Source: an uncultured Fibrobacter sp. (GTDB taxonomy: Bacteria; Fibrobacterota; Fibrobacteria; Fibrobacterales; Fibrobacteraceae). Taken from it: a DNA stretch of 18,757 nt. Where the stretch lies: NCBI RefSeq assembly GCF_937877005.1, contig NZ_CALEFV010000150.1, positions 1 through 18,757 on the forward strand. Reading direction: 5' to 3'. Every line of letters begins with the position of its first letter. Within the stretch, counting starts at the first letter, position 1. Positions 1 through 6,350 of the stretch are shown here, one piece after another. Position numbers and translations under genes: made by a program. The notes below the pieces were generated by a model. That model had not been told where the DNA came from. It searched no databases and worked only from the letters and a program-made list of their open reading frames with translations.

Positions 1-334
1 CCACAAGTACTGCAAACTGGTGCGGGTCCTGAATCTTGTAGATGCTTGCGAAAATGAACATGCCACCGATGCCAAGGCGGAAAAGTGTTTCCAATGCGCG
101 GATGGCAAAGTCCTTTTGCAGGCGATAAGCCGGTACGCAGATTCCTGTTGCAATGACGATGGCGGCGAGTCCTACTTGAATATTGTAGCGGTATGCCTTG
201 GGCCAAATGTCAATGAGCCAGTCCTGGTCGGTGAAGGTCAGGTACGATTCCGGGAACGAAATTTCGGCAACACCGATAGCTACCAGAATCGAGGCTACAA
301 CGAGCAGTACTGCAGAGATAATCGTCTTCTTCAT
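1..334 (-). CDS. DoxX/MauE-like membrane protein, C-terminus cut by window edge
   Basis: The frame is open from the ATG at 334 to the window edge without a stop, giving 111 residues. The start begins MKKTIISAVLLVVASILVAI, a first membrane helix. A second hydrophobic segment (YNIQVGLAAIVIATGICVPA) lies near residues 50-70. A third (about 86-98) begins LFRLGIGGMFIFASIYKIQD; a G-x-x-F-x-x-S-x-x-K-I-x-D/P pattern of this kind is typical of DoxX and MauE-type redox-associated membrane proteins, whose usual length is about 130-180 residues. The ATG overlaps the stop of the upstream gene (TAATG), so translation is probably coupled and the two form an operon. MauE-type proteins are linked to disulfide or quinone redox chemistry in the membrane; no specific substrate can be read here. 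The family call rests on topology and this motif only, because the C-terminal half is missing. Confidence 0.6.
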   Translation of the reverse strand, partial: MKKTIISAVLLVVASILVAIGVAEISFPESYLTFTDQDWLIDIWPKAYRYNIQVGLAAIVIATGICVPAYRLQKDFAIRALETLFRLGIGGMFIFASIYKIQDPHQFAVLV

Positions 335-528
335 TACAGCACCTCGTCCGGCTTTTCAAGGATTTCTTGGCTTCCGATCCATTCGACGGACTTGGCGTCA
401 TCGACGCGGATGTTGTTGATGATGGCAAGCGCAATGCTGAATGCAGCAAGACCTAGGAGAACAATCCAGTTCAGCGACTTCAAGTAACCCTTGAGTGCAT
501 CTGCAATTTTAGTGAGAATTTGCTTCAT
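334..528 (-). CDS. 64-aa single-helix membrane protein, unknown function
   Basis: A small protein starting MKQILTKIADALKGYLKSLN, followed by one strong transmembrane segment (about residues 20-42, WIVLLGLAAFSIALAIINNI) and a short polar tail ending EKPDEVL. The lysine-rich N-terminus suggests it lies inside and the acidic tail outside. The frame can be extended upstream to 621, but that extension covers the terminator of the neighbouring gene, so the ATG at 528 is preferred. No Shine-Dalgarno precedes it; instead TATCTT ends 6 nt before the ATG, consistent with a leaderless transcript. Its stop overlaps the ATG of the DoxX/MauE-like gene, so the two products probably act together. I do not recognise a family. 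Confidence 0.6.
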   Translation of the reverse strand: MKQILTKIADALKGYLKSLNWIVLLGLAAFSIALAIINNIRVDDAKSVEWIGSQEILEKPDEVL

Positions 529-534
529 GATTAC

Positions 535-540
535 AAGATA
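535..540 (-). promoter_or_regulatory. -10 element TATCTT, leaderless-type spacing
   Basis: On the minus strand TATCTT is followed by six bases (GTAATC) and then the ATG at 528. This is the distance expected between a -10 box and the transcription start, so the mRNA would begin at or next to the start codon. No Shine-Dalgarno is visible. The same arrangement occurs at four other starts in this window. Confidence 0.45.
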
Positions 541-598
541 CAAAAAAGGAAGCGAGTGGTTTATTCGTCGGCATTGTTTTTTTGATGAAAAAATATTG

Positions 599-631
599 TA
601 AAAAAGCCTCCCGGCTCGCACCGGAAGACTT
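599..631 (-). terminator. Intrinsic terminator of the 669-2699 lipoprotein gene
   Basis: Read on the minus strand, AAGTCTTCCGG and CCGGGAGGCTT form an 11-bp stem (two G-U pairs) around a 6-nt loop, followed directly by a T run. It lies about 38 nt after the lipoprotein stop and before the next minus-strand gene, so it separates the two units. Confidence 0.85.
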
Positions 632-668
632 AGGGTTGGTTTGGAAGCTCTAAAGGTGTGAAACGGGG

Positions 669-2699
669 CTATTTTTCGTAGTAGCTCATGCCGTTAGGAA
701 GTTTGACTTCCTTCATGGATCCCACATCGACCTGGGCGACCGACTTGACATCGCCACCGTAGATGATCATGCTGCCCGATCCGCTGGGCTTGAATGCCGC
801 ATTGGAGGTGCCATAGGCGGTTCCTGCCGTGAAGCTTGTGGCAGAGCAGCTGGGATATTCTTCGGTCTGGTTGCCGAAGCCGAGCAGCACGCCGCCAGTA
901 ATCGTGAAGCCGTTGTCCGTGTCAATGAGACCGCCAGCATTGCTGAGGGAGCATCCGCTACCGCTGTTGCCGCCCATTCCGCCGCGGCTGCTGCCCATGC
1001 CGCCACTGCTAGATCCGATTTCAAGGAGCACTACGCCACCGCTCATCGTGGCCGTTCCGTTTGCATCCAAGACGTCAATGTCGTTTCCGCTTGCTTTGAG
1101 ATAATGGTAACCGCCGGTGATGATGATGTAGCCCTTGGAGCTACTTGCCATTCCGCCGCCGCCGGGGCCGCCCCACTGGGAACCGCTAGATGTACCTGCG
1201 TCGGCAGAACCGCCTGCAGCGTTCCAGGCGTCGTCGCTAGCAACGGTCGCCGTCTTTCCGCCCTGCGCCTTGATGTAGAAGGCTTCCATGCCTTCGGCGG
1301 CCTTGGTGATGTTGATGGAACCGCCTGCAATCAGGAGCGTGGAATCGGCGTGGATTCCGTCGTCGCCGGCAGAAACTGTAGTCTCGCCGCCGTTGAAGTA
1401 GATGTTCAGGTTTGAGTGGATGCCGTCGTCATTGGAGGTTACGTCGGTGATACCCGCATTCATATAGATTCTGTTGTCGGAAACGAGCCCCTTGCCGGTA
1501 CTTTTGACGGTGATTTTTGGCGTTGAGATCGAGTCGCCAAGCAAAAGGTAGTTGTAGGCTTGAACGCCGTCGTCGCCAGCGGTAATGTTTATTTCGCCGC
1601 CGTTGATGACTATGATTCCCTTGCCATCGGTTGTGTAGCCGACATCTTCGCCTTCGTCGCTCTTGATGCCGTCTCCGTTAGTTGCGGTAAGCGTGTAATA
1701 GCCACCTTCGATCGAAACGGATCCCTTGCCCTTGAGGGCGTTGTTCTTGGCGTTTACCGTGATGTTCGGGAGGTCGCGGAAACGCAGATCGTTGCTTGAG
1801 TGGATTCCGTTGTTGTAGTTGCCAGTCACCTTGAGTGTGCCGTTTCCCTTGATTGTCAGGTCGTCTTTGGCGTAGACCGTTGCGCCCGTGGTATCAAGAG
1901 TTCCGTCTGTCTTTTGATAGGTCGTGGTGCGTGTCGATGCATCTTCAAGAGTGTTGCTTGTTCCGTCGACCAGCAAAAGCAAGGTCTTTTCGGAATTGCG
2001 AATGTAGATTGGAGCATCGCTAGCACTTGCTAGTTGCAGACTGTTCAGGTATAGGTATACATTTCCTAAATCGGTGTCGGCCGTATTCACCTGAATCTGG
2101 TTGTCGGTGGAATTACCGGTCAACTGATAGTTGCCGCTACAGCTGATGATGATTGCCTTGTCTTCCTGAGTGATGCAGCCGTTGTTGTTTTCGATGTTGA
2201 CTGTACCAGTTGCAAACTGGATTACCGGATCGTCTTCGATGGAACTGATATTGACGGGGTCGGAAGGTTCCTGTTCAATAATTGCTTGACTGCTCGTAGG
2301 AACAGGATCCGTGGTAGTCGTGGCACTGCTGCTAGAAGGGATTGGGCAGGTTGTTTTGTCGTAAGTCTGACTCCCGTCCGAACATGTGAAAATCGTCGGG
2401 CAATCGCTAGCGCTTGTAACGACTGTTCCGTCACCACAGGTGTATGTCTTTATTTCTTCAGCGGTTGTTCCTTCGGGGCACTCGCTTGCATTTTGGACAA
2501 TGCTTCCGTCAGAACACTGAATTGTGGTTGATTCGCTGATGACATCCGGAGTTTCAATGATGCTTGGATTTTCGACATCGGTTGTGAAATCTTCGGATGT
2601 TGATTCGATTTCGTCATTGGCACTGCTGGAATCTCCGCAAGCCCCTAGAATAACGGCGGCACTGCAGGCCGCAATGATAGATAGCTTCGTTGTTTTCAT
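669..2699 (-). CDS. Carbohydrate-binding lipoprotein, Cthe_2159-like (DUF4353) domain
   Basis: A 676-residue surface lipoprotein. Residues 1-21 are a lipoprotein signal ending LGAC (Cys21), followed by GDSSS. Residues 61-117 hold three short Cys repeats of the form C-x-DG...C, each pair exactly 12 residues apart (C61/C73, C87/C99, C105/C117). A Ser/Thr linker follows (about 120-140). The rest is a beta-helix-like region with recurring GDDG(I/V), NGDGIKS and SNDDGIHS turns and two Gly/Ser-rich insertions. This is the pattern of the Cthe_2159 carbohydrate-binding family, in which the founding member binds cellulose and polygalacturonate and uses calcium. The ATG at 2699 has AGGAG eight bases upstream; a GTG three codons earlier is less likely. 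It probably binds plant or cell-surface polysaccharide on the outer membrane; the ligand is inference. Confidence 0.8.
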   Translation of the reverse strand: MKTTKLSIIAACSAAVILGACGDSSSANDEIESTSEDFTTDVENPSIIETPDVISESTTIQCSDGSIVQNASECPEGTTAEEIKTYTCGDGTVVTSASDCPTIFTCSDGSQTYDKTTCPIPSSSSATTTTDPVPTSSQAIIEQEPSDPVNISSIEDDPVIQFATGTVNIENNNGCITQEDKAIIISCSGNYQLTGNSTDNQIQVNTADTDLGNVYLYLNSLQLASASDAPIYIRNSEKTLLLLVDGTSNTLEDASTRTTTYQKTDGTLDTTGATVYAKDDLTIKGNGTLKVTGNYNNGIHSSNDLRFRDLPNITVNAKNNALKGKGSVSIEGGYYTLTATNGDGIKSDEGEDVGYTTDGKGIIVINGGEINITAGDDGVQAYNYLLLGDSISTPKITVKSTGKGLVSDNRIYMNAGITDVTSNDDGIHSNLNIYFNGGETTVSAGDDGIHADSTLLIAGGSINITKAAEGMEAFYIKAQGGKTATVASDDAWNAAGGSADAGTSSGSQWGGPGGGGMASSSKGYIIITGGYHYLKASGNDIDVLDANGTATMSGGVVLLEIGSSSGGMGSSRGGMGGNSGSGCSLSNAGGLIDTDNGFTITGGVLLGFGNQTEEYPSCSATSFTAGTAYGTSNAAFKPSGSGSMIIYGGDVKSVAQVDVGSMKEVKLPNGMSYYEK

Positions 2700-2721
2700 G
2701 TTAAACACTCCTTTGGCAATA

Positions 2722-2750
2722 AAGATACTTTGAGGGTGTTTACAGGAAAA
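2722..2750 (-). promoter_or_regulatory. Candidate promoter of the lipoprotein gene
   Basis: On the minus strand TTTTCC, a 17-nt spacer and TATCTT precede the ATG at 2699 by 22 nt, leaving a short leader that contains the AGGAG ribosome binding site. The -10 is good and the -35 is weak. Confidence 0.3.
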
Positions 2751-2824
2751 GAAAAAATAAAGCTTATTTTGAAAAAGAGAGTTTTATTTATGGAACGAAA
2801 AATCCCGAGCGGGGGCTTTCGTTA

Positions 2825-2855
2825 CAAAAAAAGAAGCCCGGCAGAGCCGAGCTTC
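2825..2855 (-). terminator. Intrinsic terminator of rpsD
   Basis: On the minus strand GAAGCTCGGC and GCCGGGCTTC form a 10-bp stem (one G-U pair) with a 3-nt loop, followed by seven T residues, 24 nt after the S4 stop codon. S4 therefore ends a transcript by itself. Confidence 0.9.
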
Positions 2856-2879
2856 CCAAACGTTTCGTTTGAGTGGTTA

Positions 2880-3485
2880 CTACCTGGAGTAGTATTCCAC
2901 GACGAGCTGTTCTTCCAGCTTGACCGGAATCTGTTCGCGGAGCGGGAGCTTCACGAGCGTGCCTTCCATCTTGCCGGCATCGACAGTCACGTATTCAGGG
3001 ACAGCCGGAGCGTTAGCAATGGCTTCCTTGATCTGAACGTGTTCCTTAGAGCCTTCGCGAACTGCAATCACGTCGCCGGCCTTGATCTGGCGAGACGGAG
3101 AGTAGCTGCGGACACCGTTCACGGTGAAGTGACCGTGAGCGACATACTGGCGAGCTGCAAAAATCGTGCGAGCAAAACCCATGCGGTAGACAAGGGCGTC
3201 AAGACGGGTTTCGAGCAAGATCATCAGGTTGTCACCAGCAGAACCGGCGCGACGGTTGGCTTCGGCGTAGGCCTTGGCGAGCTGTGCTTCGGAAATGTTG
3301 TAGGTGAAACGCAGACGCTGCTTTTCGACGAGCTGCTGCTTGTACACGGAAGAAGACTTCTTGCGGGTCTGGCCGTGCTGGCCGGGTGCAAAGTTGCGGC
3401 GATCGAGCGCCTTCTGGGTCTTCTGAGAGACGGCGAGTCCGAGAGAACGGGCTACCTTACCTTTTGGTCCACGGAAAGAGGACAT
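2880..3485 (-). CDS. rpsD: 30S ribosomal protein S4
   Basis: A 201-residue protein of the usual S4 length. It starts MSSFRGPKGKVARSLGLAVS, followed by the conserved RRNFAPGQHGQTRKK block (about residues 29-43), the LRFTYNISE region and the S4 RNA-binding domain (LETRLDALVYRMGFA..., RQYVAHGHFTVNG) at about 90-155. It binds 16S rRNA early in small-subunit assembly. The N-terminus has no cysteines, so this is the zinc-free form. The ATG at 3485 has GAGG five bases upstream; an in-frame extension to 3551 lacks this support and any S4 similarity. S4 commonly lies in the alpha operon with rpsM, rpsK, rpoA and rplQ, but here it stands alone between its own promoter and terminator. It could be the only S4 or a second copy; the window cannot tell. 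Confidence 0.97.
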   Translation of the reverse strand: MSSFRGPKGKVARSLGLAVSQKTQKALDRRNFAPGQHGQTRKKSSSVYKQQLVEKQRLRFTYNISEAQLAKAYAEANRRAGSAGDNLMILLETRLDALVYRMGFARTIFAARQYVAHGHFTVNGVRSYSPSRQIKAGDVIAVREGSKEHVQIKEAIANAPAVPEYVTVDAGKMEGTLVKLPLREQIPVKLEEQLVVEYYSR

Positions 3486-3565
3486 GTTTACCTCGTAAAA
3501 GGAAGCTCTTTGGTTTACATGCATGTTGGCAGAGCTTGGCGCGACATGCACTCATTGGAGTCCCA

Positions 3566-3594
3566 TATATAGCAAAATTTCATTTTTACGTCAT
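3566..3594 (-). promoter_or_regulatory. Candidate rpsD promoter
   Basis: On the minus strand ATGACG, a 17-nt spacer and TATATA (extended -10, TGC just upstream) would start a leader of about 70-75 nt before the rpsD ATG. The -35 hexamer lies in the edge of the 3589-3615 repeat. Confidence 0.45.
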
Positions 3595-3615
3595 TGCGAG
3601 CGAAGCGAAGCAATC
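3589..3615. repeat. Intergenic REP-like element (CATTGCGAGCGAAGCGAAGC core)
   Basis: A GC-rich imperfect palindrome bounded by ATTGC and GCAAT with an internal GCGAAGCGAA stretch. Elements of this wording recur between genes in many bacterial genomes. Only one copy lies in this window, so its repeat status rests on memory of such elements, not on copies seen here. Confidence 0.45.
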
Positions 3616-3675
3616 CATTTTCGCTAGTTTTTTCGAAAAAACACCCCGAACCACCCCTTTAGGTCGTCACTTTAT

Positions 3676-3681
3676 TATATT
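3676..3681 (+). promoter_or_regulatory. -10 element TATATT, leaderless-type spacing
   Basis: TATATT is followed by six bases (AGAGCC) and the ATG at 3688, with no convincing Shine-Dalgarno. Transcription would start at about the start codon. Confidence 0.45.
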
Positions 3682-3687
3682 AGAGCC

Positions 3688-4116
3688 ATGATTTGGAACG
3701 AATCGAACCTCAACGAACCGCAGCTAATTGATATCCCTATTGCCCACGACCAGCGGGGGAACCTGAGTGTGGTCGAGGGGGGAGAACTCGTTCCCTTCGA
3801 TATCAAGCGCGTTTACTACCTGTACGATGTTCCGGGCGGCACCACCCGTGGCGGCCACGCTCACAGGAACCTCCGCCAGCTGATTATTGCCGCCAGCGGC
3901 AGCTTTGACGTGATTTTAGATGACGGCAAGACCCGTACCAAGTATTCGCTGAACCGTTCCTACCACGGACTCTATATCCCGACGATGCACTGGCGCGAAA
4001 TTGAGAACTTTTCGTCGGGTGCCGTGTGCATGGTGCTCGCTTCGGAGCATTACGATGCTTCAGACTACATATACGAATACGATGAATTTAAACGAGAAGT
4101 TATCTCTCGTACCTGA
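3688..4116 (+). CDS. dTDP-4-oxo-6-deoxyglucose 3,4-ketoisomerase (QdtA/FdtA type)
   Basis: A 142-residue single-domain cupin of the WxcM/QdtA/FdtA family, which is usually about 135-140 residues. The opening is typical (LIDIPIAHDQRGNLSVVEGG). The signature YYLYDVPGGTTRGGHAHR spans about residues 43-60, with the conserved His57/His59 pair, and is followed by QLIIAASGSFDVILDDG. The C-terminal YIPTMHWREIENFSSGAVCMVLASEHYD is also standard. The enzyme moves the keto group from C4 to C3 of dTDP-4-keto-6-deoxyglucose, feeding a 3-aminotransferase, and works in the cytoplasm on the dTDP-sugar pathway. The aminotransferase partner lies 1 kb downstream. Whether the product is the gluco (Qui3N) or galacto (Fuc3N) form cannot be decided by eye, so no symbol is given. 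The 3' end overlaps the convergent acyltransferase gene by 17 bp. Confidence 0.88.
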   Translation: MIWNESNLNEPQLIDIPIAHDQRGNLSVVEGGELVPFDIKRVYYLYDVPGGTTRGGHAHRNLRQLIIAASGSFDVILDDGKTRTKYSLNRSYHGLYIPTMHWREIENFSSGAVCMVLASEHYDASDYIYEYDEFKREVISRT

Positions 4117-5059
4117 CATTCACGCTAGGCTTAGCTCCGAAAGCTTCTTTAAACCTGTATAGATTCTCGTTTAGATAGTTTCCGCCGTTTTCGGTAGAAA
4201 TACCCCAGGAAAACTTGGAAAAACCTTCTTGAACCGCTTCGCGTAGTGCGTGAATGTGCATGGCTGTTGTCGGGTGGAAATCGGTAAAGGTTTCATCCGG
4301 CGAGATATACTGATCGTGGATGGTTCCTGTTTCGGGGAACAGGAACTGCATCATCCCGCATATATAGCGTTCGCCGAGCCAGAGGCTTTTGAAGCGCAGT
4401 TTCTTTTTTAGACGTCGACGGAGGTCGTGTAGGTCTGCGAGCGTATGGACTGGCTTGGTCTGATGCTTCGCTTTGGACAATTCTAAAAAATGGTAAAAAG
4501 TCTCGAAATCCTGATCACTTTCAAGTTCGCGGAATGTGCATGCGAAATTTTCTGATTCCTGGAACTGCTTGCGATGCTTGGCGTCACATTGGCTGAGCGG
4601 ATCGGTTCCTTTATATAGCGGAGTGTAGTTGCTCAGTTCCGTGTGACGACTGTAGCCGAGGTGTTCCAGTGTGTATTCAAGTAGGTCTGGATTCTCTTTT
4701 GAGAAAATGGCTGGGGTTATCTTGAGAATGACCTTGCTGTATTGCGAAAGGTGTTGTGTGGCTTCTTCCAAAAGTTCACGGAGCTTAGTTCCATTGTAGA
4801 ATGCCTTGGAAACGATTGGCCCGCCGAAGGTAGAACCCTGGTGCGAAATGAATTCGTTCTTTTCAGTCTTTATTCCGGGAAAATATACGGCGATGATGCC
4901 GCTTTTCTGTAGTGCGAAACTTGCATCGGTAAAGCGCCCTGCGGGGTGGTAGTTTAAGAAACGCCTGGTTTGCAGAAAAGTTCCATTGACCGATTCGTGG
5001 TTGACAAAATGGTCGAATCTTTGGTCCAGTTCGGGGCTGTAGGATAAAATTTCGTACAT
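4100..5059 (-). CDS. FemAB-like GNAT-fold acyltransferase in polysaccharide cluster
   Basis: A 319-residue protein of the peptidoglycan-/sugar-modifying FemAB-like GNAT group often found in surface-polysaccharide clusters. Visible family features are TFLQTRRFLNYHPAGRFTDAS (about 27-47), the FISHQGSTFGGPIVS block (about 70-84), and the C-terminal GISTENGGNYLNENLYRFKEAFGAK motif characteristic of the second GNAT half. It probably transfers an acetyl or other acyl group, plausibly onto the amino sugar made by the flanking ketoisomerase and aminotransferase, but the acyl donor and substrate are inference. The ATG at 5059 gives MYEILSYSPE; an in-frame extension to 5161 would overlap the start of the divergent aminotransferase gene and is rejected. 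It runs opposite to the rest of the cluster and its 3' end overlaps the ketoisomerase gene by 17 bp. Confidence 0.72.
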   Translation of the reverse strand: MYEILSYSPELDQRFDHFVNHESVNGTFLQTRRFLNYHPAGRFTDASFALQKSGIIAVYFPGIKTEKNEFISHQGSTFGGPIVSKAFYNGTKLRELLEEATQHLSQYSKVILKITPAIFSKENPDLLEYTLEHLGYSRHTELSNYTPLYKGTDPLSQCDAKHRKQFQESENFACTFRELESDQDFETFYHFLELSKAKHQTKPVHTLADLHDLRRRLKKKLRFKSLWLGERYICGMMQFLFPETGTIHDQYISPDETFTDFHPTTAMHIHALREAVQEGFSKFSWGISTENGGNYLNENLYRFKEAFGAKPSVNVRYER

Positions 5060-5065
5060 GCTCGT

Positions 5066-5071
5066 AAAATA
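5066..5071 (-). promoter_or_regulatory. -10 element TATTTT, leaderless-type spacing
   Basis: On the minus strand TATTTT, six bases (ACGAGC) and the ATG at 5059. A TTTTCA lies 16 nt upstream of the hexamer as a possible -35. No Shine-Dalgarno is seen. Confidence 0.45.
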
Positions 5072-5146
5072 GCAAATAAGGATCAATTGAAAACGCGTTT
5101 GGTCGGAAATTGTGCGGATTTGCTTTTTTGACGGTCCGATATTTTC

Positions 5147-5152
5147 TACTTT
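5147..5152 (+). promoter_or_regulatory. -10 element TACTTT, leaderless-type spacing
   Basis: TACTTT is followed by seven bases (GCATTTC) and the ATG at 5160, with no Shine-Dalgarno. It sits in a 100-bp divergent region facing the 5059 gene. A TATTTT slightly upstream is an alternative -10. Confidence 0.4.
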
Positions 5153-5159
5153 GCATTTC

Positions 5160-6347
5160 ATGATCCAAGTTCCCTATTACCCTTTGAAACGAGTCAATGA
5201 TTCCTATGGACAGGCCCTTGCGCAGGAAATGTTGCGGGTGATTGAATCCGGTTGGTTTATTCGTGGAACCGAAGACAGGGCCTTCGAGGAAAAGTTTGCT
5301 GCTTATTGCGGAGTATCTCATTGCGTTGGGGTGGGGAATGGCCTTGAGGCCCTGTCCTTGATTTTGAAGGGCCTGGTAGCCTTGAAAAGGTTGCAGCCGG
5401 GAGACGGGGTCGTTGTACCGTCGAACACGTTTATTGCGACTTGGCTAGCGGTCATGTCGGCAGGACTTTTGCCTGTTCCCGCAGAGCCCGATGAAGGCAA
5501 TTTTCTGATTAGCGCATCTACGGTTAGGGAGGCCCTTGGTAAAGCGGAAGCGTTCGGAATCAGAGTCCGAGCCATCTTGGCGGTACATCTTTATGGTCGC
5601 CTTTGCCCGATGCTTACTCTTGCGAAATTGGCATGCGAAAGAAATCTTGTTCTTTTGGAAGATGCGGCACAGGCCCATGGGGCTGCACTAGCGGATGTTG
5701 CGGGCAATGTCCTGCGTGCAGGACATTTGAGCATGGCGGCTGGATTCAGTTTTTATCCAGGAAAGAACCTGGGGGCGCTCGGGGATGGCGGTGCCGTAGT
5801 AACAGACGATGTGAAACTTGCTCAGGTGGTCCGAGAACTCGGAAATTACGGATCTTCTCAAAAGTATGTCCATCTACATGTCGGTGAAAATTCCCGATTA
5901 GATGAAATTCAGGCGGCGGTGCTAATGCTAAAACTGAAAACTTTGGATAGCGATAATGCCCGTCGCGGTCAAATTGCTGCAAGGTATTTGACTGAAATCA
6001 AGAATGATTCAGTTCGGTTACCTCCTCCGGCAACGGCTTGCGGAAAGCTTTCGGACTGCGTTTGGCATGTATTTCCGGTGCATTCCGCTTTCCGTGACGA
6101 ACTGCAACGGCATCTTAAAGAATTGAAAATTGAAACTCTGGTGCATTATCCGGTTCCGCCGAACCTTCAGCCGGCTTTTGCCGGTGATTCCATGCCTCGG
6201 CCATTGAAGTCTTTAGGATCTTTACCGATTGCTGAGCGCTTAGCGAAGGAGGAACTCAGCCTTCCACTGTTCCCGCAGATGACGAATGCGGAAATTTCTG
6301 CCGTTATCGAGGCTGTCAATAGTTTCAAGCCCTGTAGGGGAGCCTAA
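5160..6347 (+). CDS. DegT/DnrJ/EryC1/StrS sugar aminotransferase (QdtB/FdtB-like)
   Basis: A 395-residue PLP enzyme of normal length for the DegT family. It starts MIQVPYYPLKRVNDSYGQAL. It carries the cofactor-binding GVGNGLEAL (about 57-65), VVPSNTFIAT (about 85-94), LLEDAAQAHGA with the pyridoxal-nitrogen Asp168, and FSFYPGKNLGALGDGGAV with the Schiff-base Lys202. The GNYGSSQKY and NSRLDEIQAA segments are also standard. With the upstream ketoisomerase this fits transamination of dTDP-3-keto-6-deoxyhexose at C3, giving dTDP-3-amino-3,6-dideoxyhexose. The first ATG of the open frame is 48 nt earlier but runs into the divergent gene's leader; 5160 matches the usual family N-terminus. Three bases separate it from the flippase gene. 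The exact sugar is inferred from the ketoisomerase. Confidence 0.88.
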   Translation: MIQVPYYPLKRVNDSYGQALAQEMLRVIESGWFIRGTEDRAFEEKFAAYCGVSHCVGVGNGLEALSLILKGLVALKRLQPGDGVVVPSNTFIATWLAVMSAGLLPVPAEPDEGNFLISASTVREALGKAEAFGIRVRAILAVHLYGRLCPMLTLAKLACERNLVLLEDAAQAHGAALADVAGNVLRAGHLSMAAGFSFYPGKNLGALGDGGAVVTDDVKLAQVVRELGNYGSSQKYVHLHVGENSRLDEIQAAVLMLKLKTLDSDNARRGQIAARYLTEIKNDSVRLPPPATACGKLSDCVWHVFPVHSAFRDELQRHLKELKIETLVHYPVPPNLQPAFAGDSMPRPLKSLGSLPIAERLAKEELSLPLFPQMTNAEISAVIEAVNSFKPCRGA

Positions 6348-6350
6348 TCC

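Noticed and set aside
20..487. A 155-aa plus-strand frame at the left edge
   Set aside because: The minus strand carries two coupled membrane-protein frames with real hydrophobic segments; the plus frame has no start signal or recognisable domain.
2730..3572. A 280-aa plus-strand frame over rpsD
   Set aside because: It is the complement of S4, which has full family support, a ribosome binding site and a terminator on the minus strand.
3540..3687. A tRNA or other structured RNA gene
   Set aside because: No cloverleaf or T-loop GTTCGAATC-type sequence; the region is explained by the rpsD promoter, a repeat and the promoter of the next gene.
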